The notes below the pieces were generated by a model. The model searched no databases. It saw only the letters and a program-made list of their open reading frames with translations, and was not told the DNA's origin. Below are positions 42,668 through 50,718 of a stretch of DNA of 64,000 nt, piece after piece (position 1 is the first letter of the stretch; every line of letters begins with the position of its first letter). The DNA lies in assembly GCA_034933685.1 (NCBI GenBank), contig JAYFNB010000017.1:310001-374000 (forward strand), in the 5' to 3' direction. Made by a program: the position numbers and the translations under genes. Source of the DNA: UBA8514 sp034933685. Its GTDB lineage: Bacteria > Bacillota > Clostridia > Lachnospirales > Anaerotignaceae.

Positions 42668-42877
42668 CAAATCTTTAAAAATAAGACAGATTGCATAAAA
42701 TTTTGTTAACATTCAATGCAAAAAGCTTAATATATCAAGAAAACTTAAGTGGGTTATCTGTAGGTTCAACGAAAGTGACGTATATGGTTTGGTAAAAATC
42801 ACAATAAAAAGTGCAAAAAATACTTTAAATCATTTCAGTTAAATTTGTTAAAAATAACTAAAAACAATAGGATTTAT

Positions 42878-43642
42878 TTAACCTTTGATCGAATACAGCG
42901 CTTTGGCATTTTCTGTGGTTATGCGCGCAACGTCATTGTGGGACATATTTTTTATCTCTGAAATTTTATCTACGACAAATTTAAGATTAAGAGAATCGTT
43001 ACGTTTCCCACGGTTTGGTACAGGAGAAAGGTAAGGGCAGTCGGTTTCTATAACAATTCTCTCTATGGGCACAGCCTCAACTACTTCAACAGTTTTTTTT
43101 GCGTTTGAATACGTAACAACACCACCTATGCCAAGATAGTAACCCATTGAGATATAGTCCAGTGCCATTTGTGCACTGCCACTGTAGCAGTGGATAACAC
43201 CTTTATTTACACCGCTTTCTTTAATTATGTCAAAACATTCCTGCGCAGCATCTCGAGAATGGATGATTACAGGCAAATCCACTTCTTTTGCCAATTGAAG
43301 TTGTTTTTTAAACCATTGGCGTTGTAAATCCCTTGGTGAGTTATCGTAGTAGTAATCAAGACCGATTTCGCCAATTGCAACAACCTTATCTTTTTTTGAA
43401 TATAACTTTAAAACTGCAAGGTCAGAATCAGTCATAGTTTTTACGTTATGCGGATGAATGCCAACAGCAGTATATATAAAAGGATATTTTTCGGCAAGCT
43501 GCAATCCGGTTTTTATTGCACGCATACTTTCGCCAGAGTTAAGTATATAACTTACGCTTTCAGCATGCATTTTTGTAATAAGTTCATCTCTATCTTCGTT
43601 AAAACGTGCATCATCATAGTGTGCATGACTATCAAAATACAT
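42878..43642 (-). CDS. tatD: TatD-family metal-dependent hydrolase (DNase)
   Basis: A 254-residue TIM-barrel enzyme. Seen: the HAHYD metal motif near residue 5, GIGEIGLDYYYD near 86 with the metal Glu, VIHSRDA near 123, IHCYSG near 146, ETDCPYLSP near 199. TatD has 3'-5' exonuclease activity. The ATG at 43642 follows AAAAGGAG; upstream in-frame codons are from the terminator region. It is downstream of metG, the order seen in Bacillus and clostridia. Confidence 0.94.
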   Translation of the reverse strand: MYFDSHAHYDDARFNEDRDELITKMHAESVSYILNSGESMRAIKTGLQLAEKYPFIYTAVGIHPHNVKTMTDSDLAVLKLYSKKDKVVAIGEIGLDYYYDNSPRDLQRQWFKKQLQLAKEVDLPVIIHSRDAAQECFDIIKESGVNKGVIHCYSGSAQMALDYISMGYYLGIGGVVTYSNAKKTVEVVEAVPIERIVIETDCPYLSPVPNRGKRNDSLNLKFVVDKISEIKNMSHNDVARITTENAKALYSIKG

Positions 43643-43658
43643 TTTTTTCTCCTTTTCT

Positions 43659-43689
43659 AAAAAACCTTGGAGCAAAAGCCCCAAGGTTT
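43659..43689 (-). terminator. Intrinsic terminator after metG
   Basis: On the minus strand AAACCTTGG with CCAAGGTTT and a following T-run (six). It lies in the metG-tatD gap, so tatD may be partly read through or has its own promoter. The AAACCTTGG/CCAAGGTTT pair looks like the ends of the dispersed repeat, though the element itself is absent. Confidence 0.8.
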
Positions 43690-43697
43690 AAATTGTT

Positions 43698-45656
43698 TTA
43701 TTTTACTCCGCATCCGCTTGTAAATTGTTTATCATCTGTTGCAAGTGAGAGATTTCCTTCACTGTCTTCGGCACAAAGAATCATTCCATGTGAAACTTCA
43801 CCCATCATTTTACGTGGTGCAAGGTTTGCAACAACAATAACTTTTTTGCCCACCATTTCCTCTGGGGAATAAAATTTTGCGATGCCAGAGAGAATCGTTC
43901 TGGTTTCGTGGCCAAGCTTAACTGTGTTTTTAAGCAATTTTTTACTGCCTTTAACTGGTTCACTTTCGATAACTTCACCTGTTACAAGCTGAATTTTACA
44001 GAAGTCATCAATGGTTATTTCTTCAAATTTTTCTTTTTCTTCGTCTTTACTGGTTTGGTTTGCAATACTTTCGGACTGCGCAAGCTTAAGGGCAGCTTCA
44101 AGTTCTGCAAGCTCTTTTTTCATATCAATACGTGGGAAAATTACATCGCCTTTTGTAACAGTAAGGTCATGGGCAAGCAAGCCCCAGCTTTTAATTGATT
44201 CCCACTCAGTAAGGCGAGGGTCAGTAATGTTAAATTGCTGCCATATAAGTTTTGGTGCATTTGTCATAAATGGCTGAATCATTACAGAAATAATACGTAT
44301 GCTTTCAGCTACGTTATATAATGCGCCTGCAAGAACCGCTTGCTTATCTTCATCTTTGCAAAGTACCCAAGGCTGTGTCTCGTCAATATATTTGTTTGTG
44401 CGGCGTATAAGTGTCCAAAGTTCACTTAAAGCATCACTAAATAGCATTTTGTCCATGTAGCCTTCAAACTTTTCAACAGTTGTGGCTGCGGTTTTAATCA
44501 AGCTTAAATCAAATTCTGTGCTATCTTGCTCGTATGGCAATGTAGAGCCAAAGTATTTCTCAATCATGCCCACTGTTCTGGAAACAAGATTTCCAAGGTC
44601 GTTAGCAAGGTCTGAATTTATACGCTGAATAAGTGCCTCATTGGTAAAGTTTCCGTCTTGTCCAAAGGCAACTTCTCTTAAAAGAAAGTAACGAATGGCA
44701 TCAAGACCATATTTATCAACCAAAACCTTAGGGTCTACAACGTTACCCTTGGATTTTGACATTTTTCCGCCGTCAATTATAAGCCAGCCATGACCAAACA
44801 CCTGCTTTGGAAGAGGTAAATCCAGCGCCATAAGCATTGCAGGCCAAATGATTGTGTGGAAGCGAACTATTTCTTTGCCAACAAGGTGAACATCTGCCGG
44901 CCAATATTTTTTAAATAATTCGTCATGCTCTGTGCCATAGCCAAGGGCAGAAATATAGTTTGAGAGTGCGTCAACCCAAACATAAACAATATGCCCTGGG
45001 TCAAAATCGACAGGAATACCCCATTTAAAAGAAGTACGGCTTACACAAAGGTCTTCAAGGCCTGGTCTTAAAAAGTTGGAAAGCATTTCTGTTTGGCGTG
45101 AAGCAGGTGAAATAAAACCTGGATTTTCTTCAATATGTTTAATAAGTCTGTCCTGATATTTTGAAAGCTTGAAGAAGTAGCTTTCCTCTTTTAATTTTTC
45201 AACATCACGTCCGCAGTCTGGACACTTTCCATCAACAAGCTGGTGCTCTGTAAAGAAAGTTTCACAAGGAGTACAGTACCAACCTTCATATTCCGATTTA
45301 TATATATCGCCTTTATCGTAAAGGGCTTTAAATATTTTTTTAATTGCTTCAACGTGCTGTTCATCTGTTGTGCGAATAAATTTATCGTATGAAATATCCA
45401 AAGCACTCCAAAGTTCTTTTATTCCATCCACAATTTTATCTACATACTGTTTAGGTGTAACATTTTGGCTTGTTGCAATACGTTCAATTTTTTGCCCGTG
45501 TTCGTCTGTGCCTGTAAGAAACATAACGTCGTAGCCACGAAGCCTTTTATAGCGAGCCATTGCGTCTGCTGCAACTGTGCAGTAGGAATGACCTATGTGT
45601 AGTTTATCGCTTGGGTAGTAAATAGGTGTAGTTATATAAAATTTCTCTCCCTGCAA
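43698..45656 (-). CDS. metG: Methionyl-tRNA synthetase
   Basis: A 652-residue class I synthetase. Seen: ITTPIYYPSDKLHIGHSYCT with the HIGH motif near residue 20, a zinc knuckle CTPCETFF...CPDCGRD near 128-150, KMSKSKGNVVD near 300, and a C-terminal EMAP/Trbp111-like tRNA-binding domain from about residue 550. It starts at TTG with GGAGGG upstream. It is transcribed divergently from HPr. Confidence 0.97.
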   Translation of the reverse strand: MQGEKFYITTPIYYPSDKLHIGHSYCTVAADAMARYKRLRGYDVMFLTGTDEHGQKIERIATSQNVTPKQYVDKIVDGIKELWSALDISYDKFIRTTDEQHVEAIKKIFKALYDKGDIYKSEYEGWYCTPCETFFTEHQLVDGKCPDCGRDVEKLKEESYFFKLSKYQDRLIKHIEENPGFISPASRQTEMLSNFLRPGLEDLCVSRTSFKWGIPVDFDPGHIVYVWVDALSNYISALGYGTEHDELFKKYWPADVHLVGKEIVRFHTIIWPAMLMALDLPLPKQVFGHGWLIIDGGKMSKSKGNVVDPKVLVDKYGLDAIRYFLLREVAFGQDGNFTNEALIQRINSDLANDLGNLVSRTVGMIEKYFGSTLPYEQDSTEFDLSLIKTAATTVEKFEGYMDKMLFSDALSELWTLIRRTNKYIDETQPWVLCKDEDKQAVLAGALYNVAESIRIISVMIQPFMTNAPKLIWQQFNITDPRLTEWESIKSWGLLAHDLTVTKGDVIFPRIDMKKELAELEAALKLAQSESIANQTSKDEEKEKFEEITIDDFCKIQLVTGEVIESEPVKGSKKLLKNTVKLGHETRTILSGIAKFYSPEEMVGKKVIVVANLAPRKMMGEVSHGMILCAEDSEGNLSLATDDKQFTSGCGVK

Positions 45657-45968
45657 AATAATCCCTCCAAAGTAACTTATTTATATAGTTTAGCATTTAT
45701 TGTAGTTATTATAGCTGTTTTGTGTAAAAAAAGCAAAATAATTTCCATTTTCTTTTATTAATTGCAAAAATATTTGAGTTCTGGTACAAATTATTAGGCT
45801 AACACATAAAATATATTTTAATAGGTGCATTTATTTGTAGATTTTAGCTTAAAAATATTACTTTAATAGTATTTTATTATCTATAATTTTAATTGCAAAT
45901 TTAGAGCAGTTATGATAACATTGTGCCATGAAAAGGATTGGGGTTATTTTAGTTCAGGAGGGAATAAT
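45657..45968. other. Intergenic region between metG and HPr (312 bases)
   Basis: AT-rich divergent region. It holds the metG promoter (45708-45736) and, on the plus strand, TATAAT at 45882-45887 before HPr with no strong -35. No riboswitch or T-box motif was seen. Confidence 0.6.
45708..45736 (-). promoter_or_regulatory. Promoter for metG
   Basis: On the minus strand, TTGCTT (45731-45736) and TATAAT (45708-45713) with a 17-base spacer. Confidence 0.65.
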
Positions 45969-46229
45969 TTGGTTGAAAGAAATGTTACTATTGTGAATAA
46001 GCTAGGCATGCATGCTAGGGCTTCGGCTCAATTTGTGTCTTTTGTGTATAGATTTAAATGTGATATTACGCTTATAAAAGATAATAAAAAAGCCAATGCA
46101 AAAAGCATACTAAATCTTCTTATGATGAGCTTAAACTGCGGCAGTGAAGTTACAGTTCGGGTTGAAGGTGAAAATGAGGAGGAAGTTTTGGAATCTGTAA
46201 TAACCTATATTAAGAATATGACAGATTAA
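45969..46229 (+). CDS. ptsH: Phosphocarrier protein HPr
   Basis: An 86-residue PTS phosphocarrier. The phosphorylated His is residue 15 in KLGMHARASA, and Ser 46 is kept in NAKSIL, so both EI and HPr-kinase control are expected. The usual Pro 18 after HAR is Ala. The TTG at 45969 is chosen over the ORF's upstream ATG because CAGGAGGG precedes it and the length then matches HPr with His at 15. No ptsI is adjacent. Confidence 0.93.
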   Translation: MVERNVTIVNKLGMHARASAQFVSFVYRFKCDITLIKDNKKANAKSILNLLMMSLNCGSEVTVRVEGENEEEVLESVITYIKNMTD

Positions 46230-46273
46230 GAAAATTACACTAAGGAAGCTTATGTAAAAAAAATGTAAAAATT

Positions 46274-46316
46274 AAAAAGGCACAGAACGCATATTATTGC
46301 GGGCTGCGCCTTTTTT
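46274..46316 (+). terminator. Intrinsic terminator after HPr
   Basis: Stem AAAGGCACAG...CGCA with TGCG...GCTGCGCCTTT (small bulges) and a six-T run. Confidence 0.82.
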
Positions 46317-46327
46317 CGTTGAAAGTT

Positions 46328-46395
46328 TTTACATTTAGCAAATTAACTTTACACTAATTTAACAAATGGAAGAGTGTGGATTTTACAAATTAACA
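46328..46395 (+). promoter_or_regulatory. Probable Pho-regulon operator cluster ahead of pst
   Basis: Several TTTACA/TTAACA-like units: TTTACA at 46328 and 46348, TTAACA at 46359 (11 bases later, one helical turn), TTTACA at 46382 and TTAACA at 46390. This resembles PhoP/PhoB boxes of Firmicutes (TTWACA direct repeats). A possible -10 is TATCAT at 46397. Confidence 0.55.
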
Positions 46396-46447
46396 CTATC
46401 ATCATATCCGTAAACAAAACTATTGACGATGAAGGAGAATGAAAAAA

Positions 46448-47386
46448 ATGAAAAAAATATCAGGTATGATTTTTAGTACAGTAATTATTGCGGCAATGTT
46501 TGCTGGATGTGGTTCAACAAGCAGTAAAGAGGCAGCAGCTCCAGCAAAAGAAACAGCACCAGCCCAAACAGAAACAGCGACAAAAGAAGAGCCAAAAACT
46601 TTTGACGGTGAAATTACAGTAGTATCCCGTGAGGAAGGTTCTGGAACAAGAGGAGCATTTATTGAACTTTTCGGCATTGAACAGAAAAACGAAGCAGGAG
46701 AGAAGATTGACCACACAACAGAAGAAGCAACTATCACAAATTCCACATCAGTTGTTATAACAACAGTTGCAGGCGATGAATCAGCTATTGGCTACATATC
46801 CTTAGGTTCACTTAACGATACTGTAAAAGCACTTAAAATTGATGGTGCACCAGCAAGCGTTGAGGCAATTAAAGACGGAAGCTACAAGGTAGCAAGACCA
46901 TTTAATATAGCAACTGGTAAAAACGTAACAGAAGTTGCACAGGATTTTATTAACTTTATTTTAAGTGCTGATGGACAAAAAGTAGTTGAAGGAGCAGGCT
47001 ATATTTCAGCATCTGATGCAGGTGCGTTTGAAGGTGGCAAAGTATCTGGAAAGATAATTGTAGCTGGTTCATCTTCTGTAACACCTGTTATGGAAAAGCT
47101 AAAAGAGGCATATGTGGCTGTAAACCCTAATGTTGAAATTGAAATTCAGCAAAGCGATTCTACTACAGGTATGAACTCTGCAATTTCTGGAATTTGCGAC
47201 ATTGGCATGGCATCAAGAGAACTTAAAGATAGTGAAACAGGTGCTGGTCTTACACCTACAGTAATAGCAATTGATGGTATTGCAGTAATTGTAAACAACA
47301 ACAATCCAACAGAAGAACTTGCAGCAGACGATGTAAAAGCAGTATTTATGGGTGAAAAAACACAGTGGAGCGAATTTGCTAAATAA
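46448..47386 (+). CDS. pstS: Phosphate ABC transporter substrate-binding protein PstS (circularly permuted)
   Basis: A 312-residue lipoprotein: signal peptide with FAGC (Cys 21), then an Ala/Thr/Lys/Glu linker to about residue 50. What follows is reversed relative to normal PstS. Residues 54-195 hold ITVVSREEGSGTRGAF, TNSTSVV, TTVAGDESAIGYISLGSL and IKDGSYKVARPF, usually the second half. Residues 201-312 hold IIVAGSSSVTPVMEKL, DIGMASRELKD, IAIDGIAVIVN and FMGEKTQW, usually the first half. All phosphate-contact loops are present. ATG at 46448 is chosen because AAGGAG is then ten bases away. It leads pstCAB-phoU. Confidence 0.93.
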   Translation: MKKISGMIFSTVIIAAMFAGCGSTSSKEAAAPAKETAPAQTETATKEEPKTFDGEITVVSREEGSGTRGAFIELFGIEQKNEAGEKIDHTTEEATITNSTSVVITTVAGDESAIGYISLGSLNDTVKALKIDGAPASVEAIKDGSYKVARPFNIATGKNVTEVAQDFINFILSADGQKVVEGAGYISASDAGAFEGGKVSGKIIVAGSSSVTPVMEKLKEAYVAVNPNVEIEIQQSDSTTGMNSAISGICDIGMASRELKDSETGAGLTPTVIAIDGIAVIVNNNNPTEELAADDVKAVFMGEKTQWSEFAK

Positions 47387-47448
47387 TATTTGAAAAAAGA
47401 AAAAGAGAATGTAACCACCAAATGAATTCGCAGTTAAAGAGGTAGCGT

Positions 47449-48300
47449 ATGAACAAAAAAAGTGAAAAAATTGCAAAGTGGGTATTTTGCTTGGCAGCAT
47501 GCACTTCGGTGCTGGCGGTAGCAACTATATGTATCTTTCTTTTTGCAGGTGGTCTTCCCGCTATAAAGGAAATTGGAGTCTCCAATTTCCTTTTTGGTAC
47601 AACTTGGAAGCCTAAAAATAATATATACGGAATACTGCCAATGATAGTAGGCAGTATCTATGTTACAGCAGGAGCGATTATTGTTGGTGTACCTGTGGGA
47701 ATACTTATGGCTGTATTTTTATCGAGCTTTTGCCCTAAGAGGCTTTACAAGGTTATTAAGCCGCTAACAGAGCTTATGGCAGGTATACCATCGGTTGTTT
47801 ATGGGTTCTTTGGCTTGGTTGTAATGGTACCATTCATTCGTAATGTATTTGGCGGACATGGCAGCAGTATGCTTACAGCAAGCCTTTTACTAGGCATTAT
47901 GATATTACCTACAATTATTGGTGTAAGTGAAGCGGCAATTAAAGCAGTGCCAGACAAATATTATCAAGGGGCGTTGGCACTTGGGGCAACTCACGAGAGA
48001 AGTATTTTTTTTGCAGCACTTCCGGCGGCAAAATCAGGCATAATGGCAGGAATAGTGCTTGGAATAGGTCGTGCAATTGGGGAAACAATGGCAGTAATTA
48101 TGGTTGCAGGCAATCAAGCTAGAATGCCTAACGGAATACTTAAAGGTGTGCGTACAATGACCAGTAACATAGTGCTGGAAATGGGGTATGCGGCAGACCT
48201 TCACCGAGAGGCACTTATTGCAACAGGTGTTGTGCTGTTTGTGTTTATACTTATTATTAACCTTGTTTTTACAATACTTAAGGAGGCAGAAAATAAATGA
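47449..48300 (+). CDS. pstC: Phosphate ABC transporter permease PstC
   Basis: A 283-residue inner membrane permease with six membrane segments. The cytoplasmic EAA loop, GATHERSIFFAALPAAKSGIMAGIVLGIGRAIGE, is clear near residues 179-210, and ELMAGIPSVVYGFFGL near 107 is typical. GAGGTAGCG precedes the ATG. It overlaps pstA by four bases (ATGA). Confidence 0.95.
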   Translation: MNKKSEKIAKWVFCLAACTSVLAVATICIFLFAGGLPAIKEIGVSNFLFGTTWKPKNNIYGILPMIVGSIYVTAGAIIVGVPVGILMAVFLSSFCPKRLYKVIKPLTELMAGIPSVVYGFFGLVVMVPFIRNVFGGHGSSMLTASLLLGIMILPTIIGVSEAAIKAVPDKYYQGALALGATHERSIFFAALPAAKSGIMAGIVLGIGRAIGETMAVIMVAGNQARMPNGILKGVRTMTSNIVLEMGYAADLHREALIATGVVLFVFILIINLVFTILKEAENK

Positions 48301-49145
48301 AAACAAAAAAGGACTCTTTAAGTATTGTGTTAAGATTTTTAGTTCTGCTTTCAGCAGTTTTAACAGTTGGCGTGATAGTGCTTATTGTTGGCTACATATT
48401 TGTTAAAGGCGTTCCAAATCTTTCTTTAGACCTGTTTGCATGGGAATATAACACAGAAAACGTGTCTCTTCTTCCAGCACTTATTAACACACTCATTATG
48501 ACAGTGCTTTCACTTCTTATTGCCTCACCTGTCGGCATTTTTGCGGCTGTGTTTTTGGTGGAATATTCGTCACAGGGAAGCAGGCTTGTGAAAATTATTC
48601 GTATTACGGCAGAAACTTTATCAGGAATACCATCAATAGTTTACGGATTGTTTGGATTACTGTTTTTTGTAACAGCACTGAAATGGGGAATGAGCCTAAT
48701 TGCAGGTGCTTGTACCATAGCCCTTATGATACTTCCGCTTATTATGCGTACTACAGAAGAGGCACTTTTGGCAGTACCAAAAACCTTCCGTGAGGGGAGC
48801 TTTGGATTGGGTGCAGGACGACTGCGTACTGTTTTTCTTATAGTTTTACCGTCGGCACTGCCTGGCATTATGGCAGGAATAATTTTGGCAACAGGGCGTA
48901 TTGCAGGTGAAACAGCGGCACTTATGTATACTGCAGGCACGGTGGCACAAATACCTATGGGTAAGGATTTCTTGCTGGATTCCACCCGAACACTTGCGGT
49001 ACACATGTATAACCTCTCTTGCGAGGGGCTATATGTAGACAAGGCTTATGCAACAGCATTTGTATTGCTGGTTATGGTAATGGGCATAAACGTATTGTCT
49101 GGCTTTATGGCAAAGAAATTCGGAGGGAACAAAACAAATGGATAA
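48297..49145 (+). CDS. pstA: Phosphate ABC transporter permease PstA
   Basis: A 282-residue permease paralogous to PstC, with six membrane segments. Seen: LSGIPSIVYGLFGLLFFV near residue 108 and the EAA loop GLGAGRLRTVFLIVLPSALPGIMAGIILATGRIAGET near 171-205. It overlaps pstC at its start and pstB by eight bases at its end, so translation is coupled. Confidence 0.95.
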   Translation: MKTKKDSLSIVLRFLVLLSAVLTVGVIVLIVGYIFVKGVPNLSLDLFAWEYNTENVSLLPALINTLIMTVLSLLIASPVGIFAAVFLVEYSSQGSRLVKIIRITAETLSGIPSIVYGLFGLLFFVTALKWGMSLIAGACTIALMILPLIMRTTEEALLAVPKTFREGSFGLGAGRLRTVFLIVLPSALPGIMAGIILATGRIAGETAALMYTAGTVAQIPMGKDFLLDSTRTLAVHMYNLSCEGLYVDKAYATAFVLLVMVMGINVLSGFMAKKFGGNKTNG

Positions 49146-49887
49146 AATAACGGTTTCTAACCTTGATTTATATTATGACAAATTTAAAGCACTTAAAAAT
49201 GTAAATTTGAACATACCTGAAAAAGAAATTACTGCTTTTATCGGGCCTTCGGGCTGTGGAAAAAGTACCCTTTTAAAATCCATCAACAGAATGAATGACT
49301 TAGTGGTAGGATGCAGAATTGAAGGTGAAATAACTCTTTCTGGAACAGATGTATACAAGGATATTGATGTGAATTTACTTAGAAAAAGAGTGGGAATGGT
49401 GTTTCAAAGTCCAAACCCATTTCCAATGAGCATATATGATAATATAGCGTTTGGTCCACGCACACATGGCATAAAAAAGAAGGCTATTCTAGATGAACTT
49501 ATTGAAAAATCACTTAAGGATGCGGCTATTTGGGATGAAGTTAAGGATAGGCTGAAAAAAAGTGCTTTAGGATTATCTGGTGGTCAACAGCAGAGGCTTT
49601 GCATTGCAAGAGCTTTAGCAGTGCAACCAGAGGTTTTGCTTATGGATGAGCCAACAAGTGCCCTTGACCCAATATCCACCTTGAAAATTGAGGATTTGGC
49701 GGCAGAGCTTAAAAAAGACTATACCATTGTTATGGTTACCCATAACATGCAACAGGCAGCAAGAATTTCAGATAAAACAGCGTTTTTTCATTTAGGCGAG
49801 GTTGTGGAGTTTGGCGAAACCGAGCAAATATTTTCTATGCCTAAAAACAAGCGTACAGAGGACTATATAACGGGGAGGTTCGGTTAA
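49138..49887 (+). CDS. pstB: Phosphate ABC transporter ATPase PstB
   Basis: A 249-residue ABC ATPase. Walker A GPSGCGKST near residue 36, NRMNDL and GEITLSG after it, the signature LSGGQQQRLCIARALA near 142, Walker B VLLMDEPTSALDP near 162, H-loop VTHNMQQA near 196. These match PstB closely. CGGAGGGA precedes the ATG; the gene overlaps pstA. Confidence 0.97.
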   Translation: MDKITVSNLDLYYDKFKALKNVNLNIPEKEITAFIGPSGCGKSTLLKSINRMNDLVVGCRIEGEITLSGTDVYKDIDVNLLRKRVGMVFQSPNPFPMSIYDNIAFGPRTHGIKKKAILDELIEKSLKDAAIWDEVKDRLKKSALGLSGGQQQRLCIARALAVQPEVLLMDEPTSALDPISTLKIEDLAAELKKDYTIVMVTHNMQQAARISDKTAFFHLGEVVEFGETEQIFSMPKNKRTEDYITGRFG

Positions 49888-50552
49888 TGAGAAAGCGTTA
49901 TTCACAGCAGCTTGAGATACTTCACAGCGAGATGGTAGAGATGGGCGAACTTTGCGAAGCCTCAATTAAATATGCAGTGCAAGGCCTTTTAACAGGAGAT
50001 TTAGAGCAAGCTGACAGGGCAACCCAGTTGTCACATGAGCTTGATGAAAAGGAACGTGCTATTGAAAGCCTCTGCCTTAAAATGATTTTGCAACAGCAGC
50101 CTGTGGCAGGGGATTTAAGGCAGATTTCTGCCGCACTTAAAATGATAACGGATATGGAGAGAATTGGAGACCAAGCCGAGGATATTGCAGAGATTTCAAA
50201 ATTAAATGATATTTCAAAATGGGCGAAAACGATACCGGTTGAGGAAATGAGCAAAGTGGTAATGAAAATGGTTACGCAAAGTGTTGACGCTTATGTAAAC
50301 AACGATATCACCCTTGCAAAGGAAGTTATAGTAAATGACGATATGGCAGACAATTATTTTGATGAAATTAAAGAATGCTTAATAGAACGCATAAGCAGTG
50401 ACCGAAAAAGCGGAGAGTATGCCATTGATTTGCTTATGATTTCTAAGTATCTGGAAAGAATAGGAGACCATGCCACAAACATTGCAGAATGGGTGGAATA
50501 CTCAGTAACAGGGATTCACAAAGGAAACCCAGATCAACTGGGATTGCTTTAA
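49887..50552 (+). CDS. phoU: Phosphate signalling protein PhoU
   Basis: A 221-residue all-helical protein of two repeated three-helix bundles, with E(R/K)IGDQAEDIAE near residue 91 and ERIGDHATNIAEWV near 190, the PhoU metal-binding signatures. PhoU links the transporter to the PhoR kinase and turns off the Pho response. Its ATG shares a base with the pstB stop codon. Confidence 0.96.
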   Translation: MRKRYSQQLEILHSEMVEMGELCEASIKYAVQGLLTGDLEQADRATQLSHELDEKERAIESLCLKMILQQQPVAGDLRQISAALKMITDMERIGDQAEDIAEISKLNDISKWAKTIPVEEMSKVVMKMVTQSVDAYVNNDITLAKEVIVNDDMADNYFDEIKECLIERISSDRKSGEYAIDLLMISKYLERIGDHATNIAEWVEYSVTGIHKGNPDQLGLL

Positions 50553-50577
50553 AAATAAACTGCGTTAAATAAAGACA

Positions 50578-50718
50578 AAACCTTGATGACTTTGCCCTCA
50601 AACACCCACAAGGGTTTTACCCTTGACACTCTAAACCCGCATATCTATGCGGGTTTAATTAAGTTTTTGGTCTTGCTTTTTTCAAAAAGCAAGTGGGTTT
50701 GGGCAACGCCCAAGGTTT
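50578..50718 (-). repeat. Dispersed palindromic repeat, copy 3 (internally deleted)
   Basis: On the minus strand it reads AAACCTTGGGCGTTGCCC at its left end, then CTTGCTTTTTGAAAAAAGCA, a CCCGCATAGATATGCGGG hairpin, and a right end GAGGGCAAAGTCATCAAGGTTT. About 60 bases of the core between the two hairpins and the right end are missing. It fills the convergent gap between phoU and pncB, and its left boundary overlaps the pncB stop codon TAA (50718-50720). It probably also acts as a bidirectional terminator. Confidence 0.8.

Larger units (their letters stand above)
42472..42877. other. Long intergenic region (406 bases) upstream of the G5/3D gene
   Basis: Between the G5/3D gene and tatD on the minus strand. 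It holds a promoter (42639-42667), a nested hairpin leader (42566-42631) and otherwise AT-rich sequence with no open frame of credible size. Nothing recognisable lies at 42668-42877, and no c-di-AMP (ydaO) riboswitch motif is visible. Confidence 0.7.

Noticed and set aside
43659..43689. A minimal fourth copy of the dispersed repeat (AAACCTTGG...CCAAGGTTT)
   Set aside because: It has only the end-like stem and an ordinary terminator position after metG; no internal block of the element is present.
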